This document shows, piece by piece, positions 1 through 9,683 of a stretch of DNA of 64,000 nt. Source of the DNA: Bacillus thuringiensis (GTDB taxonomy: Bacteria > Bacillota > Bacilli > Bacillales > Bacillaceae_G); NCBI RefSeq assembly GCF_001182785.1, contig NZ_CP012103.1, positions 1 through 64,000 on the forward strand, written 5' to 3'. Made by a program: the position numbers and the translations under genes. Below the pieces are notes generated by a model, which worked only from the letters and a program-made list of their open reading frames with translations, did not search any database and was not told the origin of the DNA. How positions within the stretch are numbered: the stretch's first letter is position 1; each line of letters begins with the position of its first letter.

Positions 1-21
1 ATTGTTTTACCCTCCAAAAAC

Positions 22-66
22 AGAACGCTTGTTCTTATTATAAACCTTTTGTTTTGTGTTATACAA
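22..66 (-). promoter_or_regulatory. SOS-type promoter with LexA box, pointing off the left edge
   Basis: Read on the minus strand there is a -35 TTGTAT (66-61), an 18-bp spacer and a -10 TATAAT (42-37). They are followed at once by AGAACGCTTGTTCT (35-22), which matches the Bacillus LexA core GAAC-N4-GTTC. A GGAGG ribosome-binding site follows at about 15-11. This is a complete LexA-repressible promoter for a leftward gene whose coding region lies outside the window. Plasmid UvrX/DinB-like polymerases are common users of such sites, but that identity is a guess. Confidence 0.7.
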
Positions 67-219
67 CTATTATTTAATTAAAATTTTGGTACGTGAAATT
101 ATTAAGTTATGACTTAATAACGAAGATAGACATCCCATCCTTAAGTCATGTCTATCCCTTTAAATGTTAGAATGGTAGGAGAAGAGGCTTATTAACGCTA
201 TATATTGGAGGGGGATATA

Positions 220-2646
220 ATGGACTATATTGCTCACATCCGCGAGAATGACAAGCAAATACAGACTGTTGAAAAGCACCTATTAGAAGTAAAAGAATTA
301 GCTGAAACCTATGGAGAAAAAATTGGTATAAAAAATTTGGCTGGTTTAGCAGGCATGCTCCATGATTTGGGTAAATACACTAATGAGTTTAGAGAATACA
401 TAATAGATGCAGTAAATAACCTTGAATCTCCATCCAAAAGAGGAAGTGTCGATCATTCAACAGCAGGCGGAAAACTTTTATATCAATTCTTCCATAGAGA
501 AAATAGTATTCCTTACAAGGGGTTACTTGCTGAAATAGTAGGCAATGCTATAATTTCCCACCATGGTTACCTTCAAGATTTCTTAAACCCTGCATTAGAA
601 TCACCTTATTTAAATAGAGTACGAGATAAAGAATTGAAGGAATTTGAAATGACAAAGCAATACTTTTTTGAATATGTTATGAGCGAAATTGATTTTCATG
701 AGTATGTTGAAAAAGCCACTATAGAACTAGAAAATTTTTTGCATAAAGACTCCCCCGAAAATGCTGAAAAACAATTAATGTTTTTAACTAAATTTATCTT
801 CAGTACATTAATTGATGCCGACAGAACAAATACCCGATTATTTGAAGAAAATAAAATTGTAGAATCCATAATAAATTCTGACAAGTTATTCGATATATAC
901 TACGAAAGACTCATGAGAAAAATCAATTCATTTAAAAAGCAAGAGAATGCAAATACCCCAATTAATATTCTAAGAGCAAATATGTCAGATCAATGTGACC
1001 AATTTGCTGAGAGACCATCAGGAATATATACATTGTCTATTCCAACTGGTGGTGGTAAAACATTAGCAAGTTTAAGATATGCACTAAAACATGCTAAACT
1101 CCATAATAAAAAACGAATTATTTACGTTGTTCCTTATACAACAATTATTGAACAAAATGCAGAAGAAGTTCGAAGAATCTTAGAAGATGAGGAAAATATT
1201 TTAGAACATCATTCCAATATAGTTGAAGAATTCAATGAAAATGATGAAAGTGAGGACGGTATTATTAACGTCCAACAAAAATTAAAGTTAGCCAAAGATA
1301 ATTGGGATTCACCCATAATTTTTACAACCATGGTTCAATTTCTAAATGTGTTTTACGCAAAAGGAAGTCGAAATACTAGAAGACTTCATAATTTAAGTGA
1401 GGCAATTATTATTTTTGATGAAGTACAAAAAGTACCAATTTCATGCGTTTCATTATTTAATCAAGCATTGAATTTTTTAAAAATATATAGTTGTTCCAGC
1501 CTAGTTCTATGTACTGCCACTCAACCCGCTTTGGACTTTGTAGAACAAAAATTAGATATAAATACAGACTCTGAAATGATTAATAATCTCGACTATGTAA
1601 TTGAATCATTTAAAAGAGTCGAAATCATTGATAAAGCAACTAATGAAACATTTAATAAAAATAGACTTACAGCATTTATAAATAAAAAAATTGAAGAAGT
1701 ACAAAGTATACTTATCATTTTAAATACAAAATCAGTAGTCAGAGATTTATATACACAATTACAGAGGCAAGAATTTAATGTTCCGATTTACCACTTAAGC
1801 ACTACAATGTGTGCAGCCCATCGACAGAGAATTTTAAAAGAAATTAGGAAACGCCTCAATGATGGAAAAAAAATCATTGCATCAGTACACAGTTAATTGA
1901 AGCTGGTGTAGATGTGAGTTTTGAGTGTGTGATTCGATCCTTATCTGGGTTAGACTCTATAGCACAAGCCGCAGGAAGGTGTAATCGTCATGGGGAAAAG
2001 GGCATTCAGAATGTTTATGTAATTGATTATGAAGAGGAAAACCTAAGTCCGGTTAAAGGAAATAAAATTGGAAAGAAAAATACAAAAAAAATTCTAGTGG
2101 ATTTGAAGCGTAACAATAAATCACATGGGGGGCATATTTTATCAAGAGAGGCAATGAAAAGGTATTTAGAGAATACTATACAGATTTTGAATCTGATTAA
2201 ATTACCTTATTCCTAAGCTAAGATAAGAACATGGACAGAGCTATTATCTGCACCCAAAATAGATAACGGACTATTATAAAGCCTATTTTCATAAACACGC
2301 CAAAAAGCAATTCCGTTATTATTGTAATAGCTACCGGACTGCAGCTGAACATTTCAACGTCATTGATAATCTAACCTCTTCAGTTATCGCTCCATATGAA
2401 GAAGGAAAGAATATCATCGCAGAATTAAAGGCAATAATTCCATTGAGGACCTAGGTCGATTATTACGAAAGGCACAGCAGTATACCGTTAATTTATTCAA
2501 CTATGGAAAAAGAACAATTAATTAAAAACAATGGACTAGTATACTATCTTGATGGAAAAATTTTAGCTTTGAAAGAAAGTGCTTATAGTGAAGAATATGG
2601 TTTGAATACTCACAATGAGAGCGATTTTAAGACCACAATATTTTAA
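220..2646 (+). pseudogene. cas3: Cas3 helicase-nuclease of type I-C CRISPR, frameshifted
   Basis: Cas3 would unwind and degrade Cascade-bound DNA. The start is taken as ATG 220 behind GGAGGGGG (TTG 205 lies before that site). In order one can read an HD nuclease domain (LHDLGK near residue 48, DHSTAG near 79, SHHG near 113), a helicase Walker A (PTGGGKT near 275), FDEVQ near 400 and CTATQPA. After the break come LIEAGVDV and [11 protein letters not shown] (motif VI). A missing A near 1885 puts a stop in the reading. A second shift lies near 2165, and further shifts and stops occur to 2460 before the recognisable C-terminal end finishes at 2646. All helicase motifs survive as sequence but no single frame encodes them. 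It heads the cas3-cas5-cas8c-cas7 order typical of type I-C. Confidence 0.9.
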
Positions 2647-2675
2647 AAACCTATCTTTATTTAAGATAGGTTTTT
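2645..2675 (+). terminator. Hairpin terminator after cas3
   Basis: A 13-bp stem, AAAAACCTATCTT paired with AAGATAGGTTTTT, has a 5-base loop and ends in a T run. It starts at the cas3 stop codon. Confidence 0.8.
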
Positions 2676-2858
2676 AATCATATACTATACCTTTCAATCC
2701 ACACTAAATACTTAGTGACAATTCATGTATAATTCATATTAACGAAAAATTTTTAATTTTCGTATAATATATAATTAAAAGGTATTGCCAATATTGTATA
2801 AAAAAGGTATTGTTAATTTGTCTAAAAAGTCAATTAAATTATAAGAGGAGGGGATTTT

Positions 2859-3579
2859 TTGAGAAATTCTATTGAATTTGAAGTATTTGGTGATTATGCC
2901 CTTTTCACAGATCCCTTAATGAAAATGGGAGGAGAAAACATTAACTTATCAAGTACCAACTTATCAAGCTATGAAAGGGATTGTCGAATCGATTTACTGG
3001 AAGCCAACGCTCCTTATGATTGTAGATAAAATAAGAATTATGAATCCAATCAAAATGGAATCTAAAGGTGTTCGTCCAATTGAATATGGTGGTGGAAATA
3101 CACTTGCAAATTACACATATTTAAAGAATGTACGATATCAAGTCCAAGCTCATTTTATCTTTAATCCTCATCGACCAGATTTAGCTTTTGATCGTAACGA
3201 ATTTAAGCATCATAACATCCTAAAACGTTCACTTAAAGTCGGAGGGCGGAGAGACATTTTTTTAGGAACGAGAGAGTGTCAAGGATATGTGGAGCCTTGT
3301 GTGTTTGGTGAAGGAACAGGCTTTTATGATAATTATGGTGGAGATATTCATTTAGGAGTCATGATTCATGGGCTTAATTATCCAGATGAAACAGGTAGAA
3401 ATGAATTGGAAGTTCGCTTATGGAATCCGATAATGAGGGATGGAATCATTCAATTCATTCGACCGGAAGAATGTACACAAGTTCGTAAAATATCGAAGAT
3501 GGAGCCAAAGGTTTTTGACCGTTCAAACGTTGAATCAGTTGAGGAACTTATAAAACAATTAGAAGTAGGCGGTGAATAA
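2859..3579 (+). pseudogene. cas5c: Cas5 (type I-C, Cas5d/c) with one frameshift
   Basis: In type I-C, Cas5 caps the crRNA 5' handle and processes pre-crRNA in place of Cas6. The start is TTG 2859 behind AGGAGGGG (2846-2853), giving an N-terminus reading [19 protein letters not shown]. An extra C near 2936 shifts the frame after about 26 codons. Without it the protein would continue [13 protein letters not shown] into the open reading from 2971 to 3579, for a total near 239 residues, normal for the family. The shifted frame has a stop within 100 bases. The stop at 3577-3579 touches the cas8c start at 3580. No internal start restores the N-terminal fold, so I call it broken unless the insertion is a sequencing error. 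Confidence 0.88.
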
Positions 3580-5467
3580 ATGAGCTGGCTATTAAATTTA
3601 TACGAGACATATCAATCAAACTTAGATTGTGTCGGGAAAATTGAAAAAAAAATATAATGGGCAAGAATATACATTACTACCTATCTCTCATACCACTCAA
3701 ACAGCTCATATCGAGGTTTCCATTACAGAAGATGGTGAATTTCACACCGCAGAAATCATTGATAAAATTGATTCCAATACATTAATTCCATGTACAGAGG
3801 ATTCCGCAAACAGGGCTGGATCAAAAATAGCTCCTTATCCATTACATGATAAATTGAGTTATGTGGCAGGTGATTTTCTTACCTATGGGGGGAAAATCAA
3901 AAAAGAAGAACCTTTCTCAGCCTACATAAGACAATTAAAAAAATGGGCAATATCTCCCTATGCTACAGATAAAGTAAAAAGTATCTATACTTATTTGAGC
4001 AAAAGACAATTAATAAGAGATTTAGTAGAACACAAAGTTTTGCATGTTGATGAAAATGGACAATTAATTGAGGCATGGAATGAAAGGGCGGAGGCATTAT
4101 TGGGTGAAAAACCCCCCATCTTTTCAACGGTTACAGGTAATCAAGAAAGCGCTTTTATTAGGTTTAATGTGTATTCTCCAAATGACATGCTGACAAAAGT
4201 TTGGAAAGATCCTCTAATGTACGATTCTTTTTATCCAATTTTATAATGATTTTTTGGTAAAGATGATTATTGCTATGTGACAGGAAAAATGATGCCAAGT
4301 ACAGACAAACATGCCAATAAAATCAGAAATCCAGGGGACAAGGCAAAATTGATTTCTGCCAACGATACAAGTGGATTTACATTTAGAGGAAGATTTTCAA
4401 AAGGCTAATGATGTCGCTAATATCAGTTACGACGTATCTCAAAAAAGCGCATAATGCATTAAAATGGCTGATTAATAAGCAAGGGAAAAATCGTTGATCA
4501 ACGCGTATTTCTTGTCTGGGGTAATGATGCGGAAGATACTCCAGATCTTGTAGAAGACAGTTACAACATTTTTTCAATGGATGTAAGAGTAACGAAAAAG
4601 CGAGAAATTAAGTCTTATACACACGAACAATTTGCCAATGAAGTTGCTAAGGCCATTGATGGCTATAAAAATAATTTATCGTCCAATGGCAATGTAAATA
4701 TTCTCTTGCTTGATTCAGCGACGACAGGTAGATTGGCAGTTCTCTACTACCGTAATATAGATAAAAATCTTTATTTAGACAGGTTAAAGAACTGGCATTC
4801 TACTTGTGTATGGGAACACCGCTACCGTAAAAATACAGATAATGAATTTGTAAAATTTTATGGCGCACCATCAACGAAAGATATTGCATTTGCTGCTTAT
4901 GGACCAAAAGCAAACGAGAAAGTAGTCAAAGGTTTGATGGAGCGTATGCTGCCTTGCATCATAGACGAGAGAAAAATCCCCTTGGACATTGTTAGAAGTG
5001 CCTTGCAGCGTGCATCCAAACCTCTATCAATGGAAAAATGGGAATGGGAAAAAACACTAAGCATTGCATGTGCATTAATTAATACAATGGAGGGATATCA
5101 AGTGGTACTAGATAAGGAAAATAATGATCGTGATTATCTATTTGGCCGTCTTCTTGCAATTGCGGATGTTTTGGAAAGAAATGCTTTAAATACAAGTGAT
5201 CAACGCGCTACAAATGCTAGACGATACATGAATTCTTTTTCTCAGCACCCAGAAAGAACATGGAGGACAATTCAGGGGGCTCTACAGCCATATCAAGCGC
5301 GTTTAGGAGAGAAAGTTTGGTATTATAACAAATTAATTGATGAGGTTGGCTCAAAAATAAGAATCGAAGATTTCAATAATAAACCACTATCCGGAAAATA
5401 CTTGTTAGGCTTTTATAGTCAACGGCATGAGTTATATCAAAAAAAAAGAAAAGAAATGTTTCACTAA
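3580..5467 (+). pseudogene. cas8c: Cas8c large subunit of type I-C Cascade, multiply frameshifted
   Basis: Cas8c would recognise the PAM and carry the large-subunit role. The reading starts at ATG 3580 (MSWLLNLYETYQ), directly after the cas5 stop. I count six single-base indels by tracing continuous family-like protein across frames: an extra A in an A9 run near 3650, an extra T near 4225, a missing T near 4249, an extra G near 4398, and extra A bases near 4443 and 4488. The longest intact parts run 3629-4246 and 4577-5467. The C-terminal part (GKYLLGFYSQRHELY) is well preserved. Most indels sit in homopolymers. Clean long genes elsewhere in the window argue against general sequencing error. 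Confidence 0.88.
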
Positions 5468-5501
5468 ATGATGCATTAACTACTGGAGAGGAGAATTGAA
5501 A

Positions 5502-6362
5502 ATGAAAACTTTAGATCACAAAATCGATTTTGCAGTTGTTCTATCAGTTACAAAGGCTAATCCAAATGGAGATCCTTTGAATGGAAATCGCCCAAGACAA
5601 AATTATGATGGACATGGTGAAATCTCTGATGTAGCCATTAAACGAAAGATTAGAAATCGTCTGCAAGACATGGAAGAATCTATTTTTGTTCAATCAAATG
5701 ACAGGAAGGTAGACCAATTTAATAGTTTAAGGGAACGAGCAGAAACCAATGTAGATTTAGTCAAAGCGTTAAAATCGAAGGATAATCCACATGAACAATT
5801 TGCTGCAATTGCATGTAAAGAGTGGATTGATGTAAGAAGCTTTGGACAAGTTTTTGCCTTTAAAGGGGGAGCTGGAAAAGGTGTCTCTGTTGGAGTAAGA
5901 GGACCTGTTTCCATTCATACGGCAACGAGTGTTGATCCGATTGATATTACTAGTATGCAGATTACGAAAAGTGTAAATTCTGAGCCTGGGAAAGATAAAG
6001 GTTCAGATACGATGGGGATGAAGCATCGTGTTGATTTTGGGGTCTATGTTTTTTATGGAAGTATTAATACGCAATTAGCAGAAAAGACAAGCTTTACTAA
6101 CGAGGATGCGGAGAAGATTAAAAATGCACTGGTTACATTGTTTGAAAATGATGCGTCGGCAGCACGCCCTGAAGGAAGTATAGAAGTACATAAAGTTTGT
6201 TGGTGGGAGCATAATTCAAAACTTGGTCAATACTCCTCTGCAAAAGTACACCGTTTATTAGAGGTTAAACGGAATATTGACGAACCAAAAACAATTGATG
6301 ATTATACTGTATTGGTACATGAATTAGATGGTTTAAAAGTTGAGATTATTGATGGAATGTAA
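5502..6362 (+). CDS. cas7c: Cas7 backbone subunit of type I-C Cascade
   Basis: Cas7 (Csd2 type) polymerises along the crRNA to form the Cascade backbone. It has 286 residues, full length for the family, with the typical N-terminus FAVVLSVTKANPNGDPLNGNR and a conserved glycine-rich middle (near 5850-5900). ATG 5502 is chosen because GGAGAGGAG (5485-5493) sits 8 bases before it; the in-frame TTG 5496 is too close to that site. It is the only cas gene here with an uninterrupted frame, while its partners Cas5 and Cas8c are broken, so on its own it should not give interference. Confidence 0.92.
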   Translation: MKTLDHKIDFAVVLSVTKANPNGDPLNGNRPRQNYDGHGEISDVAIKRKIRNRLQDMEESIFVQSNDRKVDQFNSLRERAETNVDLVKALKSKDNPHEQFAAIACKEWIDVRSFGQVFAFKGGAGKGVSVGVRGPVSIHTATSVDPIDITSMQITKSVNSEPGKDKGSDTMGMKHRVDFGVYVFYGSINTQLAEKTSFTNEDAEKIKNALVTLFENDASAARPEGSIEVHKVCWWEHNSKLGQYSSAKVHRLLEVKRNIDEPKTIDDYTVLVHELDGLKVEIIDGM

Positions 6363-6432
6363 TAAAAAGCGTCAGAATAGTTGAACGAAAGTATCCTTAT
6401 AAAGATATACTCTATCAATTTATTAAAGGAAA

Positions 6433-6464
6433 GTCGCATCTCTTGCAGGTGCGGGGATTGAAAT
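6433..6464 (+). repeat. Solitary CRISPR repeat between cas7 and the cas4 scar
   Basis: A full 32-bp repeat starts GTCGCATCTC and ends GGATTGAAAT, matching the array repeats. It lies 70 bp after cas7 and directly before the truncated cas4 sequence, far from any array. It probably marks a recombination point that removed the start of cas4. Confidence 0.85.
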
Positions 6465-6466
6465 AA

Positions 6467-6787
6467 CCAATCGAATATAAACGTGGGAAACCGAAAATAA
6501 ACGATTCGGATGTTTTACAATTAACAGCACAAGCTATATGTCTTGAAGAAATGCTGCGGAAAGTATCAAAAACATGTCAAAATTATGGTCAACGAGTTCA
6601 AAATTCTGTATTTGAATGTGTTGTGGATGCAACTCAATTTGCTACTTTAAAAATGGAATTAATTAAGATTATTGACGAGAATGAGGATAGTCTCAGATTT
6701 TATCAGTTAGGTAATAACTATAAAAATAGAGTTGAGCATATTGGCATAAAAGAATCAATTGATTTAGAAAGCCCTTTAATTTTTTAG
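6467..6787 (+). pseudogene. In-frame scar joining cas4 to cas2 (cas1 deleted)
   Basis: The reading from 6467 gives [19 protein letters not shown] followed by [11 protein letters not shown], recognisable as a middle section of Cas4. With no frame change it continues [20 protein letters not shown] and on to DLESPLIF, the central and C-terminal part of type I-C Cas2. The joint lies near 6551-6560. The N- and C-terminal parts of Cas4, all of Cas1 and the N-terminal strand of Cas2 are missing. A stop (TAA 6464-6466) at the end of the solitary repeat precedes the reading and no ribosome-binding site is seen, so this is most likely debris. Without Cas1 the locus cannot acquire spacers. If translated from ATG 6551 it would give a 78-residue partial Cas2. 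Confidence 0.88.
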
Positions 6788-6955
6788 GTGCGAACGTATA
6801 GCACACATGAAATTCCCCATACATTCGCACCTGAATTTTCATAATTTATGAATAGAATTTGTGATTTTCCATACAAATTTCTTTATACAATTAAAAAATT
6901 GCATACTTTTGAAACAAATTAACGTATTTGTATATGATTTTGAATACAAATCGGT
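6782..6955 (+). promoter_or_regulatory. CRISPR leader, copy 1
   Basis: AT-rich sequence follows the cas2 remnant and runs into the first repeat of array 1. It contains a 9-bp inverted repeat, AGGTGCGAA (6786-6794) with TTCGCACCT (6824-6832). A second, shorter copy precedes array 2 at 7605-7717. Its place downstream of cas2 is the normal leader position. Confidence 0.75.
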
Positions 6956-7570
6956 GTCGCACCTCTTATAGGTGCGGGGATTGAAATTATAAAGATAGTA
7001 TCATAACTTAAAAAAAACGTAAGTCGCACCTCTTATAGGTGCGGGGATTGAAATTTTATTAAATACCCCTTGAGATCCGAAGCCATTTGTCGCACCTATT
7101 ATTGGTACGGGGATTGAAATTATGAATGATGAAATTTTTGAAAAAACAGGTGAGGTCGCATCTCTTATAGGTGCGGGGATTGAAATGGGAATATGCCACC
7201 TATTAATGATATGGGTGGAGTGTCGCACCTATTATTGGTGCGGGGATTGAAATTTTGAAGCGGCTGTTGAGAAGTATCCAACTAATGTCGCACCCCTTGT
7301 GGGTGTGGGGATTAAAATGTATCTATGTAGACCCTACACAATTAGATTGAATGTCGCACCTTTTGTTGGGGAGGAATTGAATTCAGTGTTGCTACGCTTA
7401 GTGGGCATCCCTAGATTCTCTTCACTCTTGCTGGGGCGCGGATTGAAATGCTTCAAACCAACGTAACTTTTGCCTTAGATCTGTCGCACCTCTTGTAGGT
7501 GCGGGGATTGAAATCGACCTAAAACAGATGGAACTATTACAGATATTCGTCGCACCTCTCATTGGTATAT
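6956..7570 (+). CRISPR. CRISPR array 1, type I-C, about 10 repeats
   Basis: Repeats of 32 bp (start GTCGCACCTC, internal dyad GCACC...GGTGC, end GGATTGAAAT) begin at 6956, 7023, 7089, 7155, 7222, 7287, 7353, 7418, 7483 and 7549, with spacers of 33-36 bp. Those at 7353 and 7418 are heavily diverged, and the one at 7549 is only a partial, decayed repeat that ends the array. Orientation follows the leader on the left. The repeat type agrees with the adjacent I-C cas genes. Confidence 0.95.
7254..7449 (+). repeat. Spacer block, copy A of three
   Basis: Three consecutive spacers (starting TTTGAAGCGG, GTATCTATGT and CAGTGTTGCT) with their diverged repeats recur at 8276-8472 (copy B). The last two recur again at 8868-8998 (copy C). 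Both spacers and repeats differ by a few substitutions between copies, so the duplications are old. Confidence 0.85.
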
Positions 7571-7604
7571 ATTCAACGATTCCAAAATTCATTATTCGAT
7601 TTAC

Positions 7605-7717
7605 TTTTTTAGGTGCGAATGTATAGCACACATGAACCCCCTCGTACATTTGCACCTAAATTTTCATACTTTTGAACAGTAATAACGTATCCGTTTATGA
7701 TTTTGAATGCAAATCGA
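7605..7717 (+). promoter_or_regulatory. CRISPR leader, copy 2 (shortened)
   Basis: From TTTTTTAGGTGCGAAT to TGAATGCAAATCG this segment matches leader 1, including the inverted repeat (7611-7619 with 7649-7657, now imperfect), but about 60 bp of the middle is missing. It splits the repeat region into two arrays, showing that leader and array were duplicated together. Confidence 0.75.
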
Positions 7718-8275
7718 GGGCGCACTTTTTTAGTGCCAGGATCAAAATAACTCAACCAAGAATCACATAACTCTTAAACAAGTCGCACCTCCTATAGGTG
7801 CGGGGATTGAAATCCGAAAACTCGGAAGGAGTCTCAACTAAAACGGAGTCGCACTTCTTGTAGGTGCATGGATTGAAATCACATTGTAACAGACAAGGCA
7901 GTTCCGGTTAATAGTCGCACCTCTTGTAGGTGCGGGGATTGAAATAAGTAAATAAGGCGAGCGCGCTCGCCTAGGGAACGTCGCACCTCCTATAGGTGCG
8001 GGGATTGAAATTTATTAAGTGCTACTGAGATTCCAGCCGTTGCTGTCACACCTTTTGTAGGTGTGTGGATTGAAATACATGAACGTTCATATCTTTCTCC
8101 CTCATCATCCGTCGCACCTCTTTTTGGTGCGTGGATTGAAATTGTAGAGGACAGAATCCCTTACGAGTTTATGATAGTCGCACTTCCTGTAGGTGCGGGG
8201 ATTGAAATGTGTAAGTATCAAAGACCAAAATGAGGGTAGACAAGTCACACCTCTTATAGGTGTGGGGATTGAAAT

Positions 8276-8472
8276 TTTGAAGCGGCTGTTGAGAAGTATC
8301 CAACTAAAGTCGTACCTCTTATTTTGGACGGGAATTGAAATGTATCTATATATCCGCTCCACAATTAGATTGAATGTCGCATCTTTTATTGGAGAGGAAT
8401 TGAAATCAGTGTTGCTACGCTTAGTGGGCATCCCTAGATTCTCTTAGCTCGTGCTGGCGTGGGGATTAAAAT
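8276..8472 (+). repeat. Spacer block, copy B of three
   Basis: The same three spacers as 7254-7449, including the diverged repeats at 8309, 8376 and 8441. The repeat at 8309 is 33 bp long and has lost most of its dyad. Confidence 0.85.
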
Positions 8473-8867
8473 TTCGAGGCTGATCTTAGAAAAACGCTCC
8501 GGCCACGTCGCACCTCTTGTAGGTGCGTGGATTGAAATTATTTAGATAAATTACTAGAGAAGCACCGAAAAAGTCGCACCTCTTATTGGTGCGTGAATTG
8601 AAATCGAACAGCTCCTTTTATCCATTATGAAATCGGTGTCGCACCTCTTGTAGGTATGTGGATTGAAATTTATCCAATTAGAGCGTGGAGATTGGTGTTT
8701 GTGGGTCGCACCTCTTTTAGGTGCGTGGATTGAAATTACTCCATATGCTGATGAATACGATCCATCTAAGTCGCACCTCTTGTAGGTGCGTGAATTGAAA
8801 TGGGCAACGCTGGGTAGTATTTTTTTGAAAACACCGTCGCACCTCTTATTTGGGCGGGAATTGAAAT

Positions 8868-8998
8868 GTATCTATATAGCCTCTACACAATTAGATTGAA
8901 TGTCGCATCTTTTGTTGGAGAGGAATTGAAATCAGTGCTGCTACGCTTAGTGGGCATCCCTAGATTCTCTTAACTCGTGCTGGCGTGGGGATTGAAAT
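8868..8998 (+). repeat. Spacer block, copy C of three (two spacers)
   Basis: Carries the second and third spacers of the block with repeats at 8902 and 8967, closest to copy B in sequence. The preceding repeat (8836) also shares the odd TTATTT...GGGCGGGAATTG form seen in copy B. Confidence 0.85.
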
Positions 8999-9167
8999 TA
9001 ACAATTATCAGCGCCTAATCGCTTTCCTAATGCCACACCTCTTGTAAGTCCATGGATTGAAACCATTTTGAGCTACCTACTGCTTAATATATAACATTTC
9101 ATATTTCGACTCTTATCCTTCTCCTGCTCATCTTTCAAATTTTCTCGACGTTTATTCAAATAAAAAT

Positions 9168-9217
9168 AAAAAAGCTGAATCTCTTCTCACAGAAGAGGTT
9201 TCAGCTTTTAATTTTTT
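9168..9217. terminator. Bidirectional terminator after the CRISPR array
   Basis: The stem AAAAAGCTGAA with TTCAGCTTTTA encloses a smaller CTCTT/AAGAG stem. A-rich sequence on the left and TTTTTT on the right allow use in both directions. Confidence 0.75.
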
Positions 9218-9458
9218 AATCATACCCTTTGCAACAAGATGCAATTATATTTCAGCGTATTCGCATCTTGTAGCTATTATTATGTATGCTATATTCCACA
9301 AAATAATTACAAAAAATCTCTGATTCTTTTTATCTATTTTTATAGTATGCTTCTTTTTTGAGCCATATGCTTCTTTTTTGACTCATCTATGTACGTATAA
9401 GTTTAGAAAATTGTGTCCAGACTTACAGATACATAGAAGAAAAAGGAGCGAAGAAAAG

Positions 9459-9683
9459 ATGAAAGGTAATAAACAAAAACGTACAAAATTAGGAAGATGG
9501 TTAGATCAAAATGGAATTGAACAAAAGGAATTAGAAACAGCAGCAAAAGTTAGTCGTAGTACCATTACAAGGCTTTGTAATGATAAAAATCACGTTCCAA
9601 CTCTTTCTATAGTCCAAAAAATTATGAAAGCTATTAAACGGTTTGATTCTAAAGTAAATGTACATAATTTTTGGGACATGTGA
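9459..9683 (+). CDS. Small Xre-like helix-turn-helix regulator
   Basis: A 74-residue protein. ATG 9459 has AAAGGAG 12 bases upstream. Residues 12-58 form a Cro/C1-type helix-turn-helix: a first helix (LGRWLDQNGIEQKELETAA), the turn KVSRSTITRLC and a following helix. No effector domain is present, so it should act as a DNA-binding repressor. It converges with the replication-relaxation gene. Two short direct repeats ATGCTTCTTTTTTGA at 9348-9380 lie in its upstream region and could be operator sequence, but this is only inferred. Target unknown. Confidence 0.75.
   Translation: MKGNKQKRTKLGRWLDQNGIEQKELETAAKVSRSTITRLCNDKNHVPTLSIVQKIMKAIKRFDSKVNVHNFWDM

Larger units (their letters stand above)
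7718..9063 (+). CRISPR. CRISPR array 2, type I-C, 21 repeats
   Basis: Repeats begin near 7718, 7782, 7848, 7914, 7980, 8045, 8111, 8177, 8244, 8309, 8376, 8441, 8507, 8573, 8638, 8705, 8770, 8836, 8902, 8967 and 9032, with spacers of about 33-36 bp. Many repeats carry substitutions. The first (7718), those in spacer blocks B and C, and the last (9032, ending GATTGAAAC) are the most diverged. The stem bases usually change as compensating pairs (GCACC/GGTGC, or CACACC/GGTGTG at 8045). The loss of repeat uniformity fits an array that no longer acquires spacers. Confidence 0.95.

Noticed and set aside
2740..2830. Possible promoter (TTAACG-N18-TATAAT) and duplicated AAGGTATTG motif before cas5.
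   Set aside because: The -35 is poor and the repeats are short and AT-rich; not strong enough to annotate.
220..5467. General sequencing error as the cause of the cas frameshifts.
   Set aside because: Not fully excluded, but the damage is concentrated here, is accompanied by loss of cas1 and repeat decay, and is nearly absent in the 50 kb of other genes. Single cases (adhesin, hfq, 51,725 gene) remain open.
7001..8447. Short frames running through the CRISPR arrays (for example 7001-7228, 8105-8431, 8193-8447).
   Set aside because: Their sequence is repeat plus spacer; the translated motif recurs at every repeat. Not genes.
9348..9380. Duplicated ATGCTTCTTTTTTGA motif upstream of the small regulator.
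   Set aside because: Could be an operator, but a two-copy, AT-rich 15-mer with no dyad is too weak to list as a site.
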